Positions 55,919 through 62,991 of a DNA stretch of 64,000 bases are shown here, piece by piece; position 1 is the first letter of the stretch; every line of letters starts with the position of its first letter. The DNA comes from Cupriavidus agavae (lineage in GTDB: Bacteria > Pseudomonadota > Gammaproteobacteria > Burkholderiales > Burkholderiaceae). Below the pieces are notes generated by a model that searched no databases, had not been told where the DNA came from, and worked only from the letters and a program-made list of their open reading frames with translations. The translations under genes and the position numbers were made by a program. The DNA lies in assembly GCF_004217045.1 (NCBI RefSeq), contig NZ_SGXM01000001.1, positions 496,001 to 560,000 on the forward strand, written 5' to 3'.

Positions 55919-58060
55919 ATGCCCAGCCTGACCGAACTCATCAGGAATTTTCAGCGCGGCAACCTCTCGCGCGACGATTTCCTCGCATCGGTGGATCTGG
56001 CCCTCAAGGACGATCAGACCGACTCCACGCAGTTTGCCCGCGTGCTCACTGAGGAGCACACGCGGTTTCCGCTGCCGCCGGCGGTCTACGCCGAGGTCAT
56101 GCATCGCATCGACTCGCACGCGGCCACGCAGTTCGATCCGGTTGGGGACGCCCACGGCATCGCTGCCGCCAGCGCCGGCGAGGAAACCCGTATCGATCCC
56201 GAACCGTCCGATCGCAGCGCCCCGGCGCAGGGCCAGCCGTTCTACCAGACCGGCAGCAATACCGGCAGCCAGAGCGGCCATTTCACGGGCGGCCATGTGC
56301 CGTCGGGGCCCACCAAGGGCGTGGGCGATACGCTCAACGGGCGCTTCGTGCTGGAGGAATGCCTGGGCGTGGGCGGCATGGGCACGGTCTACAAGGCGCT
56401 CGACCTGCGCAAGCTCGAAGCCTCGGACCGCAAGCCGTATATCGCCATCAAGGTGCTGAACCTGCAGTTCAGCGGCCATCCGAAATCACTGATCGCGCTG
56501 CAGCGCGAGGCGCGCAAGGCGCAGCAGCTGGCGCACCGGAACATCGTCACCGTCTACGATTTCGACCGCGACGGCCCCACGGTCTTCCTGACGATGGAAT
56601 ACCTGCAGGGCAAGTCGCTGAACCGCGTGCTGCGCGCGCCCGAGTTCACCGGGCTGCCTTATGTGAAGGCGATGCCAATCATCGTCGGGATGGGCAGCGC
56701 GCTCGCCTACGCCCACGAGCGCGGCTTCGTCCATTGCGATTTCAAGCCGGCCAACGTGTTCCTGACCGACCGTGGCGAGGTCAAGGTGATCGATTTCGGC
56801 ATCGCGCGCGGCTTCCAGCAACCGGCCGACGATGCCGACCAGACCGTGTTCGATCCCGGCTCGCTCGGCGGCATGACGCCGGCCTACGCCAGCCCGGAGA
56901 TGTTCGAGCACCGCGAGCCCGATCCGCGCGACGATATCTACGCGCTGGCCTGCGTGAGCTACGAACTGCTGACCGGCAAGCATCCCTACGACCGCGTGTC
57001 CGCCACCGAGGCGCGTGCCCGCAACGTCAAGCCAACGCGGCCGCGCACGCTGTCGCGCACCCAGTGGAAGGCGCTGCGCCAGGCGCTGTCGCTCGATCGT
57101 GCCACGCGTACGCCCACGGTCACGCGGTTCCTGGCCGGGCTCGGCGGCCAGCCGAAACAGGGGAGCGGCACGCTGGCGCCGCTGCTGGTGGGCGCGGCCG
57201 TGGCGGGGGTGGCGATTGCCACGGGCGTGGGCTATTACCTGTGGCGCGGCAAGGTGCCCGACGAACCCGGGCGCTCGCCGTCCGTGGCCAGCGCGCCCGC
57301 CGCGCCGCAGCCTGCGGCACCGCCGGTGAGGGCCGAGCAGGAGGCGCCCAAGGCGCCCACGGCCGTGCCGCTCAAGCCCGAGGCGGTGGCGGCGGTGCTG
57401 GCGGCCACGCCCTGTGCGCTGCTCAATGCCGACATCAAGGGCAATGTGCTGCAGGTGGATGGCTATGTGGCGGAATCGGCCATTGGCGCGCTGCGCGACA
57501 AGCTCGGCAAGCTCGGCGGCGTGAAGACACTGAAGCTCGACGCGCAGCCGCTGACCAACGACAAGTGCGACATGGTGCGGCTGATCGCACCGTACTGGTC
57601 AGGCAACCGCAAGCCGGGGCCGGCCGGGGAGAAGGGCGAGCGGGGCGGGGGCGCCGTGCTGCGCACGCGCGGCGGGACGCAACTGACCGAGGGCACGCCG
57701 CTCGTGCTCGATCTCCACACGCCGGCGCATGAGACCTATGTCTATGTGGATTACTTCAGCGCCGACGGCAAGGTGGCACATCTGGTGCCCAGTGCGCGCG
57801 TGCAGGGCCACCAGGCGCCGGCCAGCTACAGCGCCACCATCGGCGACAGCGGCGACTGGGTCATTTCAAAGCCGTTCGGCACCGAACTCGTGGTGCTGCT
57901 GACCACGCCCGAACCGCTGTTCAAGGGGCGCCGGCCCGAGGTGGAAACGCGCCAGGAGTACCTGCGCGCGCTGGAAAAGCCGCTCGCGCAGATGGCGGGC
58001 AAGCACGGCCGCGACCAGGTCAGCGCCGATGTCGTGCAGATCGCCACGCGGGCGAAATAG
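55919..58060 (+). CDS. Membrane-anchored Ser/Thr protein kinase with C-terminal DUF4384
   Basis: 713 residues from ATG 55919 (an ATG at 55910 is equally possible). A Hanks-type kinase spans about 143-405: G-loop GVGGMGTVYKA, Lys178 in IAIKVL, catalytic HCDFKPANVF with Asp274, and IDFGIAR. Cys replaces Arg before the catalytic Asp, so it is a non-RD kinase. One membrane helix (420-442) separates it from a C-terminal part with a DUF4384 domain (LTEGTPLVLDLHTPAHETYV...). DUF4384 is often seen with kinases of secretion-linked loci. It lies between the two peptide units. Confidence 0.88.
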   Translation: MPSLTELIRNFQRGNLSRDDFLASVDLALKDDQTDSTQFARVLTEEHTRFPLPPAVYAEVMHRIDSHAATQFDPVGDAHGIAAASAGEETRIDPEPSDRSAPAQGQPFYQTGSNTGSQSGHFTGGHVPSGPTKGVGDTLNGRFVLEECLGVGGMGTVYKALDLRKLEASDRKPYIAIKVLNLQFSGHPKSLIALQREARKAQQLAHRNIVTVYDFDRDGPTVFLTMEYLQGKSLNRVLRAPEFTGLPYVKAMPIIVGMGSALAYAHERGFVHCDFKPANVFLTDRGEVKVIDFGIARGFQQPADDADQTVFDPGSLGGMTPAYASPEMFEHREPDPRDDIYALACVSYELLTGKHPYDRVSATEARARNVKPTRPRTLSRTQWKALRQALSLDRATRTPTVTRFLAGLGGQPKQGSGTLAPLLVGAAVAGVAIATGVGYYLWRGKVPDEPGRSPSVASAPAAPQPAAPPVRAEQEAPKAPTAVPLKPEAVAAVLAATPCALLNADIKGNVLQVDGYVAESAIGALRDKLGKLGGVKTLKLDAQPLTNDKCDMVRLIAPYWSGNRKPGPAGEKGERGGGAVLRTRGGTQLTEGTPLVLDLHTPAHETYVYVDYFSADGKVAHLVPSARVQGHQAPASYSATIGDSGDWVISKPFGTELVVLLTTPEPLFKGRRPEVETRQEYLRALEKPLAQMAGKHGRDQVSADVVQIATRAK

Positions 58061-58089
58061 GCGGGCGGGGATAGAGGGGCCGGGCGGGT

Positions 58090-59328
58090 TCAGTTGGCGT
58101 CGCGTGCCACCCGGAAGCCATTCTGCGACTGCCGCACGCTGGTGCTGTACTTGAAGCGCGTGGACGACACCATGTAGCTTGCCCCCTCGCGCCACGAGCC
58201 GCCCCGGATCACGCGCGACGTGCAGGCGGGCTCCTCCCAGGCGCGGCCGTCCACCGGGGCCCCCTTGTACGTGCTGTGCCAGCAGTCGGCCACCCATTCC
58301 CAGACGCTGCCGTTCATGTCGTGCAGCCCGAACGGGTTGGCGGCGAACGAGCCGACGCTGGCTGGCGCGGCCTCGCTCCACGGGTCGCCGCACTCCTTGC
58401 AGTTGGCGTTGCCCTTGCTCATCTTGTCGCCCCACCAGAACGCCGAACTGGTGCCGCCGCGCGCGGCGTATTCCCATTCGGCCTCGGTCGGCAGGCGGTA
58501 GGGCTTGCCGGTGGTCTTCGACAGCCACGCCACGTACTGCTGGGCGTCGTCCCAGCTGATGTCGCGCACGGGTACGTTCTTCGCCTCGGCATTGTTGGTG
58601 GCCACGCGCGGGCAGGCGTTGGCATCGGCGCAGGCATTCCACTGCTCCACGGTGACCTCGAACTTGCCGATGGCGAACGGCTTGTTCACCACGACGTGAT
58701 GCGGCGGGCGCTCGGCGGGGTCGCTGGTGCTGCTGCCCATCGTGAAGGAGCCCGGCTTGACCGTGACCATCACCGGACATTGCGGGCAGTCGCGGCTCTC
58801 GCCGCCACTGGCCTCGGCAGAGCGGGGCGCCGTGGCGGGCGGCGTCTCCTTGCCCTCGTTGGCCATCGTGACCGTGCCTTGCGAGATCGCGCCGCCGGCG
58901 CGCGAGCGTGGCTGGTTGCTGGCAGCGGGCGGGGTGGGGGAGGGCGGCGCCGTGCGCGCCGCCGGCGGGGCGGGCTTCGGCTCCGGCCTGGCTTCGGGTT
59001 TCGCTTCGGCCTTGGCCGGCGGCGTGGCTGGCGTGGCGGCCGGTGCCGACGCGCGCAGGCGCTCCAGCCGGGACTTCGCCAGCGTTGCGAACTTGCCGTT
59101 CGGGTACTGCTTCAGGTAGGCCTCGTAGTCGCCCGCGTGGGTGCTGTTCTTGATCGAATCCCAGAACGAGAGTTCGTACTGCTCGTCGCTGTTCTTGGGC
59201 AGGATGCCTGCGACGGCCGGGGCTACGAGGAAATCGCCCGCCCGCCCCAGCGCGCCGGGTTCGACCTGCAGGACGCCGAGCACGCCGACGATTGCCGGCA
59301 ATGACACGGCCAGTGCTTTGCGCCACAT
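58090..59328 (-). CDS. Exported FGE/SUMF1-fold protein lacking catalytic cysteines
   Basis: 412 residues from [20 protein letters not shown], a likely signal peptide or anchor. [21 protein letters not shown] helix (about 68-87), a Pro/Ala-rich linker and an FGE-sulfatase domain (about 185-410) follow. The domain has [45 protein letters not shown] and [14 protein letters not shown]. The two Cys that bind copper in formylglycine-generating enzymes fall at Glu381 and Met386, so that activity is not expected. It is convergent with the kinase, 29 bases apart. GGGGG lies before the ATG. Confidence 0.85.
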   Translation of the reverse strand: MWRKALAVSLPAIVGVLGVLQVEPGALGRAGDFLVAPAVAGILPKNSDEQYELSFWDSIKNSTHAGDYEAYLKQYPNGKFATLAKSRLERLRASAPAATPATPPAKAEAKPEARPEPKPAPPAARTAPPSPTPPAASNQPRSRAGGAISQGTVTMANEGKETPPATAPRSAEASGGESRDCPQCPVMVTVKPGSFTMGSSTSDPAERPPHHVVVNKPFAIGKFEVTVEQWNACADANACPRVATNNAEAKNVPVRDISWDDAQQYVAWLSKTTGKPYRLPTEAEWEYAARGGTSSAFWWGDKMSKGNANCKECGDPWSEAAPASVGSFAANPFGLHDMNGSVWEWVADCWHSTYKGAPVDGRAWEEPACTSRVIRGGSWREGASYMVSSTRFKYSTSVRQSQNGFRVARDAN

Positions 59329-59395
59329 ATTCAGCCCCCCTGAAAACCAAGCGGCACGCGGTGTGGAGTTGTCGTGACGTGGTGCCTGTCGTTTC

Positions 59396-59404
59396 AAGAT
59401 AGCA
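59396..59404 (-). promoter_or_regulatory. Extended minus-10 of the FGE-like gene
   Basis: On the minus strand, TG-C-TATCTT (59404-59396) lies about 70 bases upstream of the ATG at 59328. Only a poor minus-35 is seen. Confidence 0.3.
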
Positions 59405-59552
59405 CAGCGTCTGTACGGCGAAAGTTCGCTTTTTGCAGCCTGCCGCACTACGCTGAGAACACATCGTAGAGCGCATCGGAAAGATCGATCAAGAAACCGC
59501 TTCCGCGCAGCCCCCGGGTGTGCCGCGGACAGTTCTCCCGGGAGGAGCCGCC

Positions 59553-59981
59553 ATGCCCAGACGATCCCTGCGCCGCGTGCTTGCGGCTGCGCTGCTGGCC
59601 ACATGGCCGGCCCTGGCCATTCCGCTGACGCCGGCGCCCAAGAATGCCGAGACCTACATCATCTGGCCGGGCGACGGTACCGTGATCGACGGCGGCAAAC
59701 TCTGGGTGCGCATGGGTCTTAAAGGCATGGGCGTGTGCCCCAAGGGCATCGAGCGGCCCAACTGCGGGCACCACCACTTATTGATCGACGTGGAACTGCC
59801 GCCGCTGGACAAGGAAATCCCGAACGACCGCAATCACCTGCACTTCGGCGCCGGCGAGACCGACGCGCGCATCGAACTGCCGCCGGGCAAGCACACGCTG
59901 CAGTTGCTGCTGGGCGACAGCAAGCATGTCCCGTTCGATCCGCCGATTTACTCGAAGAAGATCACGATCACCGTGCGCTAG
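59553..59981 (+). CDS. DUF4399 periplasmic protein, copy 1
   Basis: 142 residues from ATG 59553 (GGGAGGAG upstream). A signal peptide ([20 protein letters not shown]) precedes the DUF4399 core: [40 protein letters not shown] and [20 protein letters not shown]. The GHHH cluster and later His suggest metal or ligand binding, but no function is established. Copy 2 follows after 27 bases and is about two-thirds identical in the core. Two Cys ([11 protein letters not shown]) are present only in this copy. Homologues are sometimes mislabelled rod shape-determining protein. Confidence 0.85.
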   Translation: MPRRSLRRVLAAALLATWPALAIPLTPAPKNAETYIIWPGDGTVIDGGKLWVRMGLKGMGVCPKGIERPNCGHHHLLIDVELPPLDKEIPNDRNHLHFGAGETDARIELPPGKHTLQLLLGDSKHVPFDPPIYSKKITITVR

Positions 59982-60008
59982 CGCACACGGTCCTTCGCGG
60001 AGAGCGCC

Positions 60009-60509
60009 ATGAAAATCATCGGACCTATGCTGACTGGGGGCGTGGCGGCGTTGCTGTGGGCCGGCGCCGCACTGGCCGCCGACGCCTCGGCGCCCGCCGG
60101 GCACGCGGGCCATGGCCCGGCCCCGGCCGCCGCCAGCACGGGGGCGGGGCCCACGCCCGCGCCGCGCAACGCCTATCTCTATATCGGCTATCCCAACAAC
60201 AACCAGACCATGCCGGCGGGCAAGCCGATCAAGGTCTGGTTCGGGCTGCGCAACATGGGTGTGGCGCCCAAGGACGTCAAGTTTCCGAACACCGGCCACC
60301 ACCACCTGCTGATCGACGTGGACCTGCCGCCGCTGGACAAGGAGATTCCGAACGACCGCAACCACCTGCACTTCGGCGCCGGCGAAACCGAAACCACCAT
60401 CGAGCTGCCGCCGGGCAAGCACACGCTGCAACTGCTGATGGGCGACGAGAAGCACATCCCGACCAATCCCCCGGTCTATTCGAAGAAGATCACGATCTAC
60501 GTCAGATGA
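60009..60509 (+). CDS. DUF4399 periplasmic protein, copy 2
   Basis: 166 residues. The signal peptide (MKIIGPMLTGGVAALLWAGAALA) is followed by an Ala/Gly/His/Pro-rich linker (GHAGHGPAPAAASTG) and the DUF4399 core ([60 protein letters not shown]). It is a tandem duplicate of the preceding gene, 27 bases apart, with GGAGAG before the ATG. A strong terminator follows at 60551-60579, so the two form a unit separate from peptide gene C. The function is unknown. Confidence 0.85.
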   Translation: MKIIGPMLTGGVAALLWAGAALAADASAPAGHAGHGPAPAAASTGAGPTPAPRNAYLYIGYPNNNQTMPAGKPIKVWFGLRNMGVAPKDVKFPNTGHHHLLIDVDLPPLDKEIPNDRNHLHFGAGETETTIELPPGKHTLQLLMGDEKHIPTNPPVYSKKITIYVR

Positions 60510-60550
60510 CCCCGGAGCAGCATGGGCGGGGCGGTCCGCCCGTCTCCGGC

Positions 60551-60579
60551 ACGGCGCACAGCGATGTGCGCCGTTTTTT
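60551..60579 (+). terminator. Intrinsic terminator after the DUF4399 pair
   Basis: CGGCGCACA (60552-60560), loop GCGA, TGTGCGCCG (60565-60573), then six T (60574-60579). Confidence 0.93.
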
Positions 60580-60678
60580 CGTGGCGGGAGATCAAGGTGT
60601 TGGACGAGGGGCGACAGGGGGCGGGTCGACTGTCTCCGGAAAGCCAACACCTGACAGCACGGCGCCATACCCCCATCG

Positions 60679-60740
60679 CCCGCCAGCCCTTGTCCCACAA
60701 CGAAATCACGATTTCCACGCGAGCTGGCACGCTCCCTGCG
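60679..60740 (+). promoter_or_regulatory. Sigma-54 promoter and upstream element of peptide gene C
   Basis: TGGCACG-CTCC-CTGCG (60725-60740) has GG (60726-60727) and GC (60738-60739) 10 bases apart. It is identical to the promoter at 55591-55610 on the other strand. Upstream, CCCGCCAGCCCTTGT (60679-60693) repeats the element of the first unit and continues to TTG-N5-CAA (here TTGTCCCACAA). Transcription would start near 60750. Confidence 0.82.
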
Positions 60741-60811
60741 ATATCTGGACCGAGCGCGACACCAACCCGATGCTCATCACCCAAAGCCACTTTCCTTCTC
60801 AGGAGCACATC

Positions 60812-61081
60812 ATGACCAAGCTGACCATCAAGGACCTGTCCTCGACCGAAACCCTCGACGCCAAGTCGCTGCAAGGCATCCGCGGCGGCCTCTCGCTGTT
60901 CGCACCGCGTACGTCGATCTTCACGCCCGTGAGCCTGTCGTTCGACAAGACCACGACGATCAACCAGTCGAACCAGCAGATGCAGGACGTGACCAGCTAC
61001 TTCGGCAACGGCTCGGCGTTCCAGGAGCATCTGAGCAACACGGTGCGCACGAACCAGGACGCCCACAACAACGTGTACTGA
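60812..61081 (+). CDS. Small double-glycine-leader protein C
   Basis: 89 residues. The leader is MTKLTIKDLSSTETLDAKSL then QGIRGG; the core shares TTTINQSNQQMQDVTSYFGN and GSAFQ with protein A. Only TSIFTPVSLSFD and the tail (LSNTVRTNQDAHNNVY) differ. AGGAG precedes the ATG. It is a single-gene unit between its own sigma-54 promoter and a terminator, in opposite orientation to the four-gene peptide operon 5.3 kb away. Gene C and gene A, with their 5-prime regions, are an inverted duplication. Confidence 0.87.
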   Translation: MTKLTIKDLSSTETLDAKSLQGIRGGLSLFAPRTSIFTPVSLSFDKTTTINQSNQQMQDVTSYFGNGSAFQEHLSNTVRTNQDAHNNVY

Positions 61082-61148
61082 TCGCACGAATGCAGCGCGG
61101 CACCGGCGTCGCAGTCCGCGCGACGCCGCAAGCCGCACGGGGAGCTTG

Positions 61149-61183
61149 CGCCGGGGAGATACCTCCACCCCGGCGATTTTTTT
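61149..61183 (+). terminator. Intrinsic terminator after peptide gene C
   Basis: CGCCGGGG (61149-61156) pairs with CCCCGGCG (61168-61175) around an 11-base loop, followed by A and seven T (61177-61183). Confidence 0.9.
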
Positions 61184-61266
61184 GGCTTGCGCTCCGCACC
61201 GGCCGCACCACAATACAGATCGAACGCCAGGACGCCCTGCCGCGGTCCGCTGGCGCTCGAAGCAGG

Positions 61267-62781
61267 ATGCCAAACGTGAATCGTTCTCCCGATACCCCCT
61301 TCGCTCCGCGCCGCACGTTGCGCCGCGCCGCGGCGTTGCTGACCGTGGCGATGGCCGCTGGCTGGCTCGCCGGCTGCGCCGGCTTCCGCCCGCCCGAGTA
61401 CAAGCGGCCGGACGTCCCCGGCAAGGCAGGATGGACGCCGAGCGAATCGGTCACGGTGTCGCCCGCCGAGACCATCGTGCCGGAATGGTGGAAGGGCTTC
61501 GGCGATCCTTACCTCGACCAGCTCGTGGCGCGGGCGCTGAGCGGCAATTTCGACATCAAGGTGCTGGCGGCCCGCATCCGCGTGGCCAATGCGCAGATTG
61601 CCGAGGCGCGTGCCGGCGCACTGCCGGTGTTCGACATCGGCGCGGGGCTCGACGTGACCAAGACCACGGGCCAGGCGGTCTCGCGCACCTACAATCTCGG
61701 CGGCACGGTGAACTGGGACATCGACGTCTGGGGCAAGGTCGAGAAGGGCGTGCAGGCGCAGGCCGCCGAGTACCGCGCCACCGAGGCCGACTGGCGCGCG
61801 GGCTACCTGGCGCTGGCCTCGGATGTATCGGTGACCTACTTCACGATCCTGCTGCTCGACGAGCAGGTGGAGCAGCAGCGCCGCACGCTGGGCCGCAATA
61901 CCGACATCCTCGGCACCTACAAGGCGATGCTGGCCAACGGCCTGATCCCCCAGATCCGGGTGATGCAGCAGCAGGCGGAAATCAACCGGCTCACCAAGGA
62001 CCTGATCGAACTGCAGCGCTCGCGCAATGTGGCCGAGAATGCGCTGGCCACGCTGGTCGGCGTGCCGGCCGGCGAGCTGAAGGTGCCGCCGGGGCGGCTG
62101 CAGGACCGCATCCGGCTGCCCGTGGTGCCGGCCGGGCTGCCGTCGCAACTGCTGGCGCGGCGCCCGGACATCATCGCGGCCGAGTACCGCGTGCTGGCGG
62201 CCTACAACCTGGTCGGCCAGGCGCGGCTGGCGCAACTGCCGAGCATCAGCCTGACCGCGCGTGGCGGCACGGCCAGTTTCGCGCTGTCGGACCTGATGAA
62301 ATCGTTCACGTTCGGCTTCATGCCGAGCATCAACCTGCCAATGCTGGATCCCAGCGTGCGTGCCCGCGTGAAGACTACCGAGGCCAATATCGGCGTGGTC
62401 GAGAACGAGTATGGCCGCACCGTGATGACCGCATTCGAGGAGGTGGAGAGCGCGCTGGTCAACGTGGACGCCCACAAGAAGCAGCGCATCGAGCTGCAGC
62501 AGCAGGTGGACCAGTTGCGCGTGGTCGGCACGCAGATCGACGCCCAGGCGCGTGAAGGGATCGTCTCCCAGCTCGAAGTCTTCGAGTCGGAGCGCTCGCT
62601 GCTGTCGGCGCAGCAGTCGTTGTTGGCCGTCCACCAACAAATCCTGGCCGATACCGTCACGCTGTACAAGGCACTCGGCGGCGGCTGGCCGGACGTCGAT
62701 GTCCGCAACGCGCCGCTCGCGGACGGACCCGCGCCCACGGCAGGCCCGGCGCCTGCCGGCGCACCCAACGCGGCGCGTTAG
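61267..62781 (+). CDS. NodT/TolC-family outer-membrane efflux lipoprotein
   Basis: 504 residues from ATG 61267; a GTG nine bases on (MNRSPDTPF) is possible. The N-terminus has a lipobox (LAGC at about 36-39), then the two OEP repeats of RND/type I outer-membrane channels: PEWWKGFGDPYLDQLV, DIDVWGKVEKGVQAQ, SQLLARRPDIIAAEYRVLAA and YGRTVMTAFEEVESALVNVD. The C-terminus is Pro/Ala-rich. It forms the outer-membrane exit duct. No periplasmic adaptor or inner-membrane pump is in the window. Next to the peptide genes it is a plausible exit channel for them. Confidence 0.92.
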   Translation: MPNVNRSPDTPFAPRRTLRRAAALLTVAMAAGWLAGCAGFRPPEYKRPDVPGKAGWTPSESVTVSPAETIVPEWWKGFGDPYLDQLVARALSGNFDIKVLAARIRVANAQIAEARAGALPVFDIGAGLDVTKTTGQAVSRTYNLGGTVNWDIDVWGKVEKGVQAQAAEYRATEADWRAGYLALASDVSVTYFTILLLDEQVEQQRRTLGRNTDILGTYKAMLANGLIPQIRVMQQQAEINRLTKDLIELQRSRNVAENALATLVGVPAGELKVPPGRLQDRIRLPVVPAGLPSQLLARRPDIIAAEYRVLAAYNLVGQARLAQLPSISLTARGGTASFALSDLMKSFTFGFMPSINLPMLDPSVRARVKTTEANIGVVENEYGRTVMTAFEEVESALVNVDAHKKQRIELQQQVDQLRVVGTQIDAQAREGIVSQLEVFESERSLLSAQQSLLAVHQQILADTVTLYKALGGGWPDVDVRNAPLADGPAPTAGPAPAGAPNAAR

Positions 62782-62800
62782 GCGCAGCAGCGTACAAACC

Positions 62801-62816
62801 GTTTCAACGTTGAAAC
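62801..62816. promoter_or_regulatory. 16-base perfect palindrome upstream of the FHA gene
   Basis: GTTTCAACGTTGAAAC is self-complementary, 43 bases upstream of the minus-35 at 62859. A second hairpin, GGCGCA-ACGC-TGCGCC (62835-62850), lies between them. It looks like a repressor or activator operator. Confidence 0.6.
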
Positions 62817-62858
62817 CCGCACCGTTCGTGCGTTGGCGCAACGCTGCGCCGCAGCGCA

Positions 62859-62886
62859 TTGACTCCCTTCGAGCGTGGCCTACTAT
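62859..62886 (+). promoter_or_regulatory. Sigma-70 promoter of the FHA-domain gene
   Basis: TTGACT (62859-62864), 16-base spacer, TACTAT (62881-62886). Transcription would start near 62893, 100 bases before the ATG. Confidence 0.7.
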
Positions 62887-62991
62887 GTTCTTACCCGTGA
62901 CCTGCCGCCTTCAGCCGATGCCGGCCCGCACCCCGTGCGGCACGGCCTCGCGGTTGCGCGCCACCGGCTCCACTGTTGGTTTCGCCGAGAC

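Noticed and set aside
59553-60509. Rod shape-determining proteins
   Set aside because: This label is attached to some homologues, but the sequences are small exported DUF4399 proteins with no MreB, MreC or RodA similarity.
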